From NCBI RefSeq assembly GCF_003700275.1, contig NZ_RBRE01000070.1:45897-109896 (forward strand): a DNA stretch of 64,000 nucleotides, written 5' to 3'. The notes under the pieces are model-generated. The model had not been told where the DNA came from. It saw nothing but the letters and a program-made list of their open reading frames with translations, and did not search any database. Position 1 is the stretch's first letter, and each line of letters begins with the position of its first letter. The position numbers were made by a program, and so were the translations under genes. Positions 17,240 to 26,131 of the stretch are shown in pieces. The stretch comes from Pseudomonas cichorii (GTDB lineage Bacteria; Pseudomonadota; Gammaproteobacteria; Pseudomonadales; Pseudomonadaceae).

Positions 17240-17632
17240 ATGAGCCTCGGAACTGAATCAGGTTCGCCTCAGGCTGACCAGGGCTCTTCGCCACGGCGTC
17301 TGGGCGCTGCATTCCTCGGTTTGCTGCACAGCCATGTGGAACTGTTCGGGATCGAACTGCAGGAACAGAAAGCCCGCACCTTGAGCCTGTTGCTGTTCGC
17401 CGGACTGGCGCTGGTGTTCGCCCTGCTGCTGTTGACCGGTCTGTCGGCGCTGCTGCTGATCGTGCTGTGGGACAGCTATCGCCTGGCCGGCATCATTGGC
17501 CTGTGCTCGTTCTATCTGCTGGCCGGCCTGTTCTGTGCCTTGCGCCTGAAAGAGGCCATTTTTGACGAGTCCTCGCCCTTCAATGCAACCCTCGAAGAGC
17601 TGGCCAACGACCGTGAGCGACTGATGCCATGA
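17240..17632 (+). CDS. YqjE-like (phage holin superfamily III) membrane protein
   Basis: A 130-residue inner-membrane protein with two long hydrophobic hairpins (about residues 48-75 and 82-106) after a polar N-terminus. It belongs to the DUF1469/YqjE group that databases call putative Actinobacteriophage-holin-like. Here the neighbours are chromosomal envelope genes, so the phage name is misleading. The start at 17240 lies 4 bp after the DUF883 stop. Its own stop overlaps the next gene as ATGA. Confidence 0.85.
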   Translation: MSLGTESGSPQADQGSSPRRLGAAFLGLLHSHVELFGIELQEQKARTLSLLLFAGLALVFALLLLTGLSALLLIVLWDSYRLAGIIGLCSFYLLAGLFCALRLKEAIFDESSPFNATLEELANDRERLMP

Positions 17633-17970
17633 ACGAACCCAAGTCGCACAGCGGCAATACCCGGCGCGAGCTGCGCAAGGCGCTGATCCGCCTGCGCATG
17701 GAAATGCATCGCCAGGAAATACGTCATGAGTCGGCGCACCTGCTGCAACCCTTGCAGCGGATGCGTGGCCTGAGAAACGATTGGCAAGGTGCTCTGGGCA
17801 TCAAGCACGCGCCCTTGTGGGGAATGGGTGCGGTTGCCCTGTTGGGCTTCTTCAGCGGTCGCGGAGCCAAGAGCGGACGTACCAGCACCCTGAGTCGCAT
17901 GATCAAGCTGGGCGTCACCCTGATGCCGTTGCTCAAGGTCGCCTTGCAGAACCGTACAGACAAACGCTGA
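17629..17970 (+). CDS. YqjK-like small protein
   Basis: A 113-residue basic protein. The N-terminal third is charged and helical (RRELRKALIRLRMEMHRQEIRHE). One hydrophobic stretch, APLWGMGAVALLGFFSG, lies near the middle, and a second weak one near MIKLGVTLMPLLKVAL. Position after the YqjE-like gene with a 4-bp overlap indicates the third member of the yqjDEK-like operon. Function is unknown. A strong terminator follows at 18023. Confidence 0.75.
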   Translation: MNEPKSHSGNTRRELRKALIRLRMEMHRQEIRHESAHLLQPLQRMRGLRNDWQGALGIKHAPLWGMGAVALLGFFSGRGAKSGRTSTLSRMIKLGVTLMPLLKVALQNRTDKR

Positions 17971-18022
17971 TCCCTGTCTGGCTGTATTCTTGCAAGCCGA
18001 ACTCTTGCAAAATGTGACAAGC

Positions 18023-18057
18023 GCCCGCTCCGGAGCCAATCCGGGGCGGGCTTTGTC
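18023..18057 (+). terminator. rho-independent terminator after the yqjDEK-like operon
   Basis: A 12-bp stem (18023-18034 with 18040-18051, one G-T pair), a 5-base loop and then TTTGTCGTT. It separates the small membrane-protein operon from the EAL gene. Confidence 0.75.
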
Positions 18058-18088
18058 GTTGTATTCGCATGCTACTAAGGAGGACCCT

Positions 18089-19252
18089 GTGATCGAAGGG
18101 CAGCCGCTTGCCTGTTTTCAGCCATTCATCGACACCGCTACCGGCCGCATTGCAGGTGTTGAAGCTCTGGGAAGGATGCGCAAGGAAAACGGCCAGTTGC
18201 AATCGGTCGGCGCACTGTTCAGTGATCCCAAGACCCCGGCCGCGGAGCTACGCCGCCTGGACCGGTTGATCCGCGACAACGCCCTCAGCCGTCTGCATGA
18301 AGCTCCCGACGACTGGTTCCTCAGCCTCAATATCTCGCCACGCTGGATTTCTCGACTGCGCCCCGGACAAGCCCTTCCCAGTCTCGAACAGTTGCAGCGG
18401 CACAATGTTGCGCCGCAACGCATCGTGTTTGAAATCACCGAACTGGGGGGTGACAGCCAGCGACTGGTCGACGTGGTTGCCCGCTACCGCGAGGCCGGAG
18501 CGCGGATCGCCATCGATGACTTCGGTGCCGGCTATTCGCAACTGGACCGCGTCCTGGACCTGCAACCGGACATCCTCAAGCTCGACATGCGCCTGTTTCA
18601 GGCCGCCGCCCGTGGCGGGCCGAGCAGCGATGTGGTGAAGGCCCTGGCCTTGATGGCGGAAAAGACCGGCTGCTGGATCATCGCCGAAGGCGTGGAAACC
18701 GAAGCCGAACTGAATTTTGCCCTGGAGTGCGGCTCGCGCTATGTGCAGGGTTACCTGTTCGCCAGGGGCGAGCTGGACTTTTTCGCCACCGATGCTTTCG
18801 TGGCGCAGTTTGCCGCATTGCGTGACCGCTACGTCTTGCAGAAAGTCGCCGAGCGGGCCCGCCTGATGGGGCTGCGCCTGCAACTCAGCCAACTGATGCA
18901 GCTCCTGCAACGCTGGGCCGAACTGCAACTGCCGGTCAGCGATTTGCCCCATCTGCAGGATTACCCGTGGCTGCTGCGCTTCTATCAATGCGACCGCCAT
19001 GGCACGCAACTCACGCCCAATCTGGAATGGCGCAATGGCGCCTGGCATGCCGATGCCCGCTATCTGGGCCATAACTGGTCCTGGCGACCTTATTTCTACC
19101 ACCTGCTGGCCGAAGGTTGGGACGAGCGCAGACTGACCCTGTCCAACACTTATCGCGATGCAACAAGCAACCAGTATTGCCTGACCGCCGGGCAGTTCTT
19201 CGACAATGGCAATCGCCTGCTGCTGATCGATATCGACGCCGCCGGGATGTGA
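18089..19252 (+). CDS. EAL-domain cyclic-di-GMP phosphodiesterase with C-terminal sensor
   Basis: A 387-residue cytoplasmic protein. The EAL domain (residues about 5-245) keeps the catalytic set: E25 in VEALGR, N in NISPRW, E in FEITE, the DDFGAGYS metal pair, K in LKLDMR, AEGVETE and QGYLF. It should therefore hydrolyse c-di-GMP. The remaining 140 residues form a mixed alpha/beta unit with many aromatics, reminiscent of the PAS-like C-terminal domain of YkuI. I start at GTG 18089, with AAGGAGG six bases upstream, although the frame is open from 17990. No GGDEF partner is adjacent; a diguanylate cyclase lies at 30575. Confidence 0.9.
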   Translation: MIEGQPLACFQPFIDTATGRIAGVEALGRMRKENGQLQSVGALFSDPKTPAAELRRLDRLIRDNALSRLHEAPDDWFLSLNISPRWISRLRPGQALPSLEQLQRHNVAPQRIVFEITELGGDSQRLVDVVARYREAGARIAIDDFGAGYSQLDRVLDLQPDILKLDMRLFQAAARGGPSSDVVKALALMAEKTGCWIIAEGVETEAELNFALECGSRYVQGYLFARGELDFFATDAFVAQFAALRDRYVLQKVAERARLMGLRLQLSQLMQLLQRWAELQLPVSDLPHLQDYPWLLRFYQCDRHGTQLTPNLEWRNGAWHADARYLGHNWSWRPYFYHLLAEGWDERRLTLSNTYRDATSNQYCLTAGQFFDNGNRLLLIDIDAAGM

Positions 19253-19319
19253 CAGCCCTTGCGGTCCAGGTGCCGAACCGGGAAGCTAGGCATGCCTCGA
19301 AAATAACGGAGTGAAAGCC

Positions 19320-20651
19320 TTGGATTGGCAGACCCTGCTCAACCGCGAACGACTCGGCAAGCCGCTGCATAGCCCTGAAGAACTGGGCCGCAGCCCTTTC
19401 CACAAAGACCATGACCGCATCATCTTCTCGGGCGCATTCCGGCGCCTGGGACGCAAGACACAAGTACACCCGGTTTCGAGCAACGACCACATCCACACAC
19501 GCCTGACCCACTCGCTGGAAGTCAGTTGCGTCGGCCGTTCACTGGGCATGCGCGTCGGTGAAACCCTGCGCAGCGCCCTGCCCGACTGGTGCGACCCCAG
19601 CGATCTGGGCATGGTCGTGCAATCGGCCTGTCTGGCCCATGACATCGGCAATCCACCGTTCGGCCATTCGGGTGAAGACGCGATTCGCAACTGGTTCAAT
19701 CAGGCCGCCCGACGTGGCTGGCTCGATGCGATGAGCGAAACCGAGCGCAACGACTTCCTCAACTTTGAAGGCAACGCCCAGGGCTTTCGGGTCCTGACCC
19801 AGCTGGAATACCACCAGTTCGACGGCGGCACTCGCCTGACCTACGCCACCCTGGGCACTTATCTAAAATACCCATGGACGGCCCGGCATGCCGACTCGCT
19901 GGGCTACAAGAAGCACAAGTTCGGCTGTTACCAGAGCGAACTGCCGATCCTTGAGCAGATCGCCCATAAACTGGGCCTGCCACAACTCGAAGATCAACGC
20001 TGGGCGCGCCATCCGCTGGTGTACCTGATGGAAGCCGCCGATGACATCTGCTATGCCCTGATCGATCTGGAAGACGGCCTGGAAATGGAGTTGCTGGACT
20101 ACGCCGAGGTCGAGTCGCTGCTACTGGGCCTGGTAGGCGACGACCTGCCCGAAACCTATCGCCAGTTGGGGCCTTCAGACTCGCGACGGCGCAAACTGGC
20201 CATTCTGCGAGGCAAGGCCATCGAGCACCTGACCAACGCTGCAGCACGCGCCTTCGTCGAACAGCAGGACGCCTTGCTGGCCGGCACATTGCCCGGCGAT
20301 CTGGTCGAGCACATGCATGGCCCGGCCAAACGCTGTGTGCTCAATGCCAAGGACATCGCCCGGCGGAAGATTTTCCAGGACAAGCGCAAGACCCTGCATG
20401 AAATCGGTGCCTATACCACCCTTGAAATCCTCCTCAATGCCTTCTGTGGAGCGGCTGTCGAACAGTTCGGCGGGCGGGCGCCATCCTTCAAGAACCGGCG
20501 CATCCTCGACCTGCTGGGCAATAGCGCACCGGACCCCAAGGCGCCATTGCACACTTCGTTCCTGCGCATGATCGACTTCATCGCAGGCATGACCGACAGC
20601 TACGCCACCGAAATGGCCAGAGAAATGACCGGTCGTTCAGGGCAAATGTAA
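19320..20651 (+). CDS. dgt: dGTP triphosphohydrolase-like HD-domain protein
   Basis: A 443-residue HD-superfamily enzyme that cleaves dNTPs to nucleosides and triphosphate. Metal-binding motifs are THSLEVS (H64) and AHDIGNPPFGHSGE (H107-D108), with YLMEAADDICYALIDLEDG as the third. The best start is TTG at 19320 (MDWQTLLNRE), eight bases after GGAG. A GTG at 19311 is in frame but overlaps that site. This is the longer pseudomonad dGTPase-like type. It stands alone between the EAL gene and the receiver gene. Confidence 0.9.
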   Translation: MDWQTLLNRERLGKPLHSPEELGRSPFHKDHDRIIFSGAFRRLGRKTQVHPVSSNDHIHTRLTHSLEVSCVGRSLGMRVGETLRSALPDWCDPSDLGMVVQSACLAHDIGNPPFGHSGEDAIRNWFNQAARRGWLDAMSETERNDFLNFEGNAQGFRVLTQLEYHQFDGGTRLTYATLGTYLKYPWTARHADSLGYKKHKFGCYQSELPILEQIAHKLGLPQLEDQRWARHPLVYLMEAADDICYALIDLEDGLEMELLDYAEVESLLLGLVGDDLPETYRQLGPSDSRRRKLAILRGKAIEHLTNAAARAFVEQQDALLAGTLPGDLVEHMHGPAKRCVLNAKDIARRKIFQDKRKTLHEIGAYTTLEILLNAFCGAAVEQFGGRAPSFKNRRILDLLGNSAPDPKAPLHTSFLRMIDFIAGMTDSYATEMAREMTGRSGQM

Positions 20652-20670
20652 GTATCCGTGGGCCGGATAC
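20652..20670 (+). terminator. hairpin just after dgt
   Basis: GTATCCG, 5-base loop, CGGATAC, starting at the last base of the stop region. A third copy of the arm (GTATCCGG) follows at about 20681, so alternative folds exist. No T run, so termination is uncertain. Confidence 0.35.
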
Positions 20671-20844
20671 AGTCGATTCAGTATCCGGTCACGGCTGCCC
20701 ATGCACAGCAACTTCAGAAAAAGCCTACAAACAGGCCAAAAACGTCCTATCGCCTGATCTTTGCAGCTCGCCCAATAATCCAGCCACTTTAACTGCCGAA
20801 CTGGCAAACGCCAGCAGGCACTCTGCCGCCTTGCCGGAAACCTC

Positions 20845-21243
20845 ATGTTTAAACACGACTTGCGAATCCTGCTGGTAGAGGATCACCCCTTTCAACTGAT
20901 CGCCACCCAGATCCTGCTCAACAATCAAGGATACTTCCTGCTGACTCCCGCCCTGAACGCCCCGGAAGCCATGGCCGCCATGGAGCGCAGCGCGCAACCC
21001 TACGACCTTCTCCTGTGTGACCAGTGCCTTCCCGAACACTTGGGTTTCGACCTGATCGACCAGGCCTATCAACAGGGCTTTATTCGTCAGGCCATCGTCC
21101 TCAGCGGCCTCGACCCATCCCATCTGCAAGAACTGGAGCAACAGGCCCTTGAGCGAGGGCTGCCGCTACTGGGTTGCCTGAGCAAGCCGCTGCACGGCCC
21201 TGACCTGTCCCGCCTGCTGGCCAAACTGCCCGAGCGGAGTTGA
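20845..21243 (+). CDS. stand-alone response-regulator receiver
   Basis: A 132-residue single receiver domain with no output domain. The acidic pair is in LLVEDHP, the phosphoacceptor Asp in LLLCDQCLP, the Ser in IVLSG and the Lys in GCLSKP, so all key residues are kept. It lies upstream of, and on the same strand as, a BvgA/EvgA-type regulator and a BvgS/EvgS-type kinase. It may compete for or relay phosphate in that system. The 339-bp gap suggests a separate transcript from the regulator gene. Confidence 0.85.
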   Translation: MFKHDLRILLVEDHPFQLIATQILLNNQGYFLLTPALNAPEAMAAMERSAQPYDLLLCDQCLPEHLGFDLIDQAYQQGFIRQAIVLSGLDPSHLQELEQQALERGLPLLGCLSKPLHGPDLSRLLAKLPERS

Positions 21244-21582
21244 GTTGCAGGCCTTCGAGCCAAACCTGCCGATACCACTGCTCCTGACTTCAGACTGACC
21301 CTGCGCCAGCCAATACACTTTTGCAGTGTAGGCAGTCGACGACCTTGATGAAGGGTAATTCCGAAACGTAATAAACAGGATGAAACCAAATAACTAATCC
21401 ACACACTAGAACACACTGATTTTTTAAAAACCTAATTCCCGACGTGGGCTTTTACGTACTCCGATACTCTAATTACTGTAGGAACTTTCCTATATACACC
21501 TGCCGAGCGGGTCTATTCATGTGCCTGCCTGAACATCTGAGCTAAGGTGCGCGTTTTCTTCGCTGCTTGTATGGATTGAATT
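21244..21582. other. 339-bp AT-rich region before the two-component operon
   Basis: It is visibly more AT-rich than its surroundings and holds no credible gene. It contains the inverted repeat at 21479-21492 about 90 bases before the regulator start, a T-rich segment near 21420 and probably the operon promoter. Confidence 0.5.
21479..21492. promoter_or_regulatory. inverted repeat, candidate operator of the BvgA/EvgA-like regulator
   Basis: TAGGAACTTTCCTA, 6-bp arms around CT, inside TGTAGGAACTTTCCTATATA. The half TGTAGGAA equals the half-site of the EvgA consensus as I remember it (TTCYTACAAT...TGTARGAA), but the arms face the other way. Autoregulation is a guess. Confidence 0.35.
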
Positions 21583-22209
21583 ATGAACTCAGTTTTTATC
21601 ATCGACGATCACCCCGTTATTCGCCTGGCCGTCAGAATGCTGCTGGAAAACGAAAACTACGAAGTGGTCGGTGAAACCGATAACGGCGTGGATGCCATGC
21701 AAATGGTTCGCGAATGCATGCCCGACCTGATCATCCTCGACATCAGCATTCCCAAGCTCGACGGCCTGGAAGTGCTGGCCCGCTTCAACAGCATGGGCCT
21801 GTCATCGAAAATCCTGGTGCTGACCTCACAGACTCCGAATATCTTCGCCATTCGCTGCATGCAGTCCGGCGCTGCCGGTTATGTGTGCAAACAGGAAGAC
21901 CTGAGCGAATTGCTGAGTTCTGTTAAAGCGGTATTATCCGGCTACAATTACTTTCCCAGTCAGGCATTGACCCCGGCCGTTCGCGAAGATGGGCAACCCA
22001 GCGAAATAGAACTGTTCAAACTGGTAAATGATCGCGAACTGATGGTACTGCAATTATTTGCCCAGGGACGCTCCAACAAGGAAATAGCCAAGGGCATGTT
22101 CCTCAGCAACAAGACGGTCAGTACTTACAAGACCCGCCTCATGCAGAAACTGAAAACCAAGACCTTGGTAGAACTTATCGAGATGGCAAAACGCAACGCG
22201 CTAGTGTGA
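21583..22209 (+). CDS. BvgA/EvgA-type response regulator (receiver + LuxR HTH)
   Basis: A 208-residue regulator. The receiver (1-120) has IIDDHPVIRL, the phosphoacceptor in LIILDISIPKLDG, T in VLTSQ and K in VCKQED. The LuxR-type helix-turn-helix (about 148-205) has LQLFAQGRSNKEIAKGMFLSNKTVSTYKTRLMQKL. It is followed by the hybrid kinase with a GTGTGA overlap of 4 bases. The pair has the layout of BvgA-BvgS and EvgA-EvgS, where the regulator takes phosphate from the kinase HPt domain. Targets are unknown here. Confidence 0.93.
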   Translation: MNSVFIIDDHPVIRLAVRMLLENENYEVVGETDNGVDAMQMVRECMPDLIILDISIPKLDGLEVLARFNSMGLSSKILVLTSQTPNIFAIRCMQSGAAGYVCKQEDLSELLSSVKAVLSGYNYFPSQALTPAVREDGQPSEIELFKLVNDRELMVLQLFAQGRSNKEIAKGMFLSNKTVSTYKTRLMQKLKTKTLVELIEMAKRNALV

Positions 22210-25200
22210 GAATCCGGATGCCCACGCGCTTTAAATATTTTCTGATACTGGCAACGAGCATATGCCTGGGCTGGGGTCCCTCTGCCGCCCTTGAGGCAGC
22301 AGACCATTACACCCTGCTCGGCCGTTCGAGTCCGGCTCACATGGATGTGAAGCTAGACAGCGCCCAATGGCAATGGGTGCGCAGCAAACGCGAACTGGTT
22401 CTGGGGACATCGGCACCGGATTACCCGCCATTCGACATCACCATTTCCGGCAATGACTACGAAGGCATTACCGCCGATTACGCCAGCATCATCTCGCGGG
22501 CGCTGGACCTCCCCATAAGGATCAAACGCTTCGAGAACCGCGAAGCCGCGATGAACGCCCTGGTAACCGGCCAGATAGACATTCTGGGCAGTGCCAATGG
22601 CTTTGAGGCCGTGGACCGCAACATCAGCCTGTCGACACCTTACGCAGTGGACCAGCCCGTGCTGCTCGTGCGCAGCGGCGATACCCGCTCACTGACTGAC
22701 GGCCTCAAGGGCATGCGACTGAGCATGGTCTATCACTATCTGCCTCTGGCCGACGTCCAGGCGCTGTATCCCGATGCAATCCTGCAGACCTACCCCTCTT
22801 TCCAGAATGCCATTAACGCAGTGGCCTTCAACCAGGCCGATGTGTTTCTCGGCGACACCATTTCAACTCAATACATCATCAACAAGGGCTATCTGAACAA
22901 TGTGAAAATGGCCAGTTTCGGCAAGCACGAAGCCAACGGTTTCAGCTTTGCCACAAGCAACGAAAACCCCCGACTGCTGGACATCATCAACCAGACCCTC
23001 AAAGCCATCCCGGTCGATGAGCGCATCGACATCTCCAAACGCTGGGGCGCCGGCAGCGATATGCTGCTGACCGACCAGAAGCTGCAACTCACGCCACGCG
23101 AAGAACGCTGGATTGCCCGGCATCCCACGGTGCGTGTCGCCATCAACGAAACCTATGCTCCCCTGACCTTTTTCGATGCCAACGGCAATTTTCGCGGCAT
23201 CACCGCAGACCTGCTGGAGCTGGTGCGCCTGCGTACCGGGCTGCGCTTCGAGGTGATACGCGCACCCAGCTCGAACGACATGATGAATCAGGTCATTCAG
23301 GGGCAGGCCGACATGATCGGCGCCATGGTATCGAGCAATGAACGCGAAGACCGCTTCAGTTTCAGCCGACCCTATATCGACAACTCCTTCGTCCTGATCA
23401 CCCGCAGGGATCCAGGCACCCCGTCCTATCTGGAACAGATGAACAACATGCGCATCGCAATCACCCAGGGCAGCCCGATACTGCCCTGGCTGCGACGCGA
23501 ACACCCCGGTGTTGTCGCCGTTGAAGTCGATAACCCGTTCCAGGCGCTGGACATGCTGGCGCTCGGCAAGGTGGAAGGTGCGGTCACTTCCCTGCTCAGC
23601 GCAAACTACTTCCTGTCCTCCGGAGTCTTCGAGGAGCAGCTGCAGATCACGGCCACGGTCGGCGAGGATCCTGCACTGATCTCCATGGCCACCTCACGGA
23701 GCGCCCTGGAACTGAGCTCGATTCTCGACAAGGCGCTGTCCAGCATTGCGCCACAGGACCTGGCCATCATCAACAACCGCTGGCGCTCCTACACTCCGGT
23801 CGGCGTCAACTGGCACAACTATCAGCGGCTTGTCTACCAGATCCTGGCAGGCGCCGGCCTGCTGCTGCTCGGGTTGCTGGTCTGGAACGCCTACATGCGC
23901 CGCCAGATAAAACAGCGCGAAGCAGCGGAACGGGCGCTAAGCGATCAACTGGAGTTCATGAGCACGCTGGTCAACGGTACACCGCACCCGATCTATGTCC
24001 GTGATCGCGAAGGTTTGCTGCGCATGTGCAACAACAGCTACCTCAATACCTTCAAGGCCAGCCGTGAGGAGATCCTGGGCAAAAGCGCCACCGACGGCGT
24101 GTTGAGCAATGCCTTCGAGGCGCGGGAATACGCGGCCGACTACCAGCGTGTGATGGCCAGCAATACCGCACTGATTCTTGATCGGAGCCTGCATGTCGGC
24201 GAAAGCCAGCTGACCATCTACCACTGGATCCTGCCCTTCCGCGATTCACTCGGTGAAGTCCAGGGCATCATCGGCGGCTGGATCGATATCAGCGAGCGTC
24301 GCCAACTGATCGAAGAACTGCAATCGGCCAAGGAGCAGGCGGACGATGCCAACCGGGCAAAGAGTACGTTTCTGGCGACCATGAGCCACGAAATCCGCAC
24401 GCCAATGAATGCAGTCATCGGCATGCTGGAACTGGCTCTCAAACATGCCGACCAGGGGGTTCTGGAACGCTCCACCATCGAAGTCGCCTACAGCTCGGCC
24501 AAGGACATGCTCGACCTCATAGGCGACATCCTCGATATCGCCCGCATCGAATCCGGGCGCCTGACCCTCAGCCCCGAACGGGCCAACCTGCGGCAACTGG
24601 TCGAATCGGTGACCCGGGTGTTCGACAGCCTGGCCCGGCAGAAGAAACTGGCCCTGGTGCTGGAACTCGACAGCCGCACCAACACCGATGTCCTGATCGA
24701 TCCCATGCGCTTCAAACAGATCCTGTCCAACCTGATCAGCAACGCGATCAAGTTCACCCAACAAGGCCAGGTCAGCGTCATGCTGAAAGCCGAGAACAGC
24801 TCCAGCGAGCAGCAGTTGCACTTGAGCGTCACGGTGCAGGACAGCGGAATCGGCATCAGCAACGAGGACCAGCAGCGGCTGTTCGAGCCTTTCTCCCAGG
24901 CCGACAATCAGGCAAAGATGGCCCGAACCGGCGCAGGACTGGGGCTGGTGATCTGCCGCAGCCTCTGTCAGATGATGGGCGGCACCCTGACGCTGCACAG
25001 CGAACCGGGGCACGGCACGCGGGTAAACATGACTCTCGCCCTGACCACTCTTGAGCCGCTGGCCGAGCCTTCGCCTGTGCAGGAAGCCTCACTCCAGCCC
25101 AGTCAGCCCCTGAACATCCTGATCGTCGACGACCATCCCGCCAACCGGTTGCTGCTTTGCCAGCAACTGGGCTTTCTCGGGCACCGTTGTGAAATGGCCG

Positions 25201-25847
25201 AACAAGGTCGCCAGGGACTGGAGCGCTGGCTGGCGGGCTGCTTCGATCTGGTGATTGCCGACTGCAACATGCCGGTCATGAACGGCTATGACCTGACCCG
25301 TGCGATCAGGAGCCATGAGCAGAGCGAAAAACTTGCACACTGCATCGTCTGGGGCTTTACCGCCAATGCCTTGCCCGAGGAAATCCAGCGCTGCCTCCAG
25401 GCGGGCATGGACGACTGCCTGTTCAAGCCCATCGGCCTGACGACCCTCAGCGAGCGACTGGCCAAAGTCCCGAGTATCACCACCGCCCCTGTTGTGCCGG
25501 CAACTCTGCCCTTCAATCTGGACAGCGTCAGCAACCTGACCGCCGGCCGACCGGAAATGGTCCAGCGCCTGCTCACCCAACTGCTGCAAAGCAACCGGGA
25601 AGACCGTCAGGCACTCAGCGAGCTGGTGACCCAGGGCAATCATAAAAGCATTGGCGAGATGGCCCATCGCATCAAGGGCGCCGCCAGGATCATTGGCGCA
25701 TCACGGGTAATCGAAAGCTGTGAAGCTCTGGAAAAAGCCTGCTCTCCCGACACCGGGCACAACATTCTCGAAGCCTGTCATCGGGAAGTGGACACAGCCA
25801 TGCTTGCTCTGGAGCAGGCACTGGTAGAACAGCAGGCAGGTGAATGA
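22206..25847 (+). CDS. BvgS/EvgS-type hybrid sensor histidine kinase
   Basis: A 1213-residue unorthodox kinase. It has a signal segment (to about 35), two tandem periplasmic solute-binding (Venus flytrap) domains (about 55-280 and 295-525) and a membrane helix (about 537-560). A PAS domain (about 580-700) and HisKA with H728 in MSHEIRTPMN follow. The HATPase carries NLISNAIKFT, DSGIGIS and GAGLGL. Then come a receiver with D1019 (LVIADCNMP) and a C-terminal HPt with H1154 (MAHRIKGAA). Phosphate should flow H728-D1019-H1154 to the adjacent LuxR-type regulator. The GTG at 22206 overlaps the preceding stop; an ATG at 22218 is the alternative start. The ligand is unknown. Confidence 0.95.
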   Translation: MRIRMPTRFKYFLILATSICLGWGPSAALEAADHYTLLGRSSPAHMDVKLDSAQWQWVRSKRELVLGTSAPDYPPFDITISGNDYEGITADYASIISRALDLPIRIKRFENREAAMNALVTGQIDILGSANGFEAVDRNISLSTPYAVDQPVLLVRSGDTRSLTDGLKGMRLSMVYHYLPLADVQALYPDAILQTYPSFQNAINAVAFNQADVFLGDTISTQYIINKGYLNNVKMASFGKHEANGFSFATSNENPRLLDIINQTLKAIPVDERIDISKRWGAGSDMLLTDQKLQLTPREERWIARHPTVRVAINETYAPLTFFDANGNFRGITADLLELVRLRTGLRFEVIRAPSSNDMMNQVIQGQADMIGAMVSSNEREDRFSFSRPYIDNSFVLITRRDPGTPSYLEQMNNMRIAITQGSPILPWLRREHPGVVAVEVDNPFQALDMLALGKVEGAVTSLLSANYFLSSGVFEEQLQITATVGEDPALISMATSRSALELSSILDKALSSIAPQDLAIINNRWRSYTPVGVNWHNYQRLVYQILAGAGLLLLGLLVWNAYMRRQIKQREAAERALSDQLEFMSTLVNGTPHPIYVRDREGLLRMCNNSYLNTFKASREEILGKSATDGVLSNAFEAREYAADYQRVMASNTALILDRSLHVGESQLTIYHWILPFRDSLGEVQGIIGGWIDISERRQLIEELQSAKEQADDANRAKSTFLATMSHEIRTPMNAVIGMLELALKHADQGVLERSTIEVAYSSAKDMLDLIGDILDIARIESGRLTLSPERANLRQLVESVTRVFDSLARQKKLALVLELDSRTNTDVLIDPMRFKQILSNLISNAIKFTQQGQVSVMLKAENSSSEQQLHLSVTVQDSGIGISNEDQQRLFEPFSQADNQAKMARTGAGLGLVICRSLCQMMGGTLTLHSEPGHGTRVNMTLALTTLEPLAEPSPVQEASLQPSQPLNILIVDDHPANRLLLCQQLGFLGHRCEMAEQGRQGLERWLAGCFDLVIADCNMPVMNGYDLTRAIRSHEQSEKLAHCIVWGFTANALPEEIQRCLQAGMDDCLFKPIGLTTLSERLAKVPSITTAPVVPATLPFNLDSVSNLTAGRPEMVQRLLTQLLQSNREDRQALSELVTQGNHKSIGEMAHRIKGAARIIGASRVIESCEALEKACSPDTGHNILEACHREVDTAMLALEQALVEQQAGE

Positions 25848-26025
25848 ACAGATAGCCAACAGAAGCGGGGTAATGCGCGGTTATATGGGCTCTGTGCGAG
25901 TCTGTTACAGCTCTGGCTAAAACTAGCAAAACCCCGCGTAAAACTCTTTTTTGGATTACTGAATATTTCACAGTCTACATATTACTTGATGTTTCCAGGC
26001 TTGGTCTGATATCAGGACGCCGCGT

Positions 26026-26083
26026 AACAGACCGTGTGTAAACGTAGCATGGCCCAAGCGCAGTAGTTTTCACACGGTCTGTT
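26026..26083. repeat. 13-bp inverted repeat upstream of the asparaginase gene
   Basis: AACAGACCGTGTG (26026-26038) and its perfect complement (26071-26083) enclose 32 bases. It lies 49 bases before the asparaginase start. It can form a long hairpin in the leader or end the kinase transcript, but no T run follows directly. Confidence 0.55.
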
Positions 26084-26131
26084 CAAGTGCCAATTGAATG
26101 GCGTCCATGTTTTTTATGACTGAGGGAAAAG

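Noticed and set aside
17240..17632. Possible prophage remnant because of the holin-like family name
   Set aside because: The gene lies in a yqjDEK-like chromosomal trio; no phage genes, integrase or attachment repeats are nearby.
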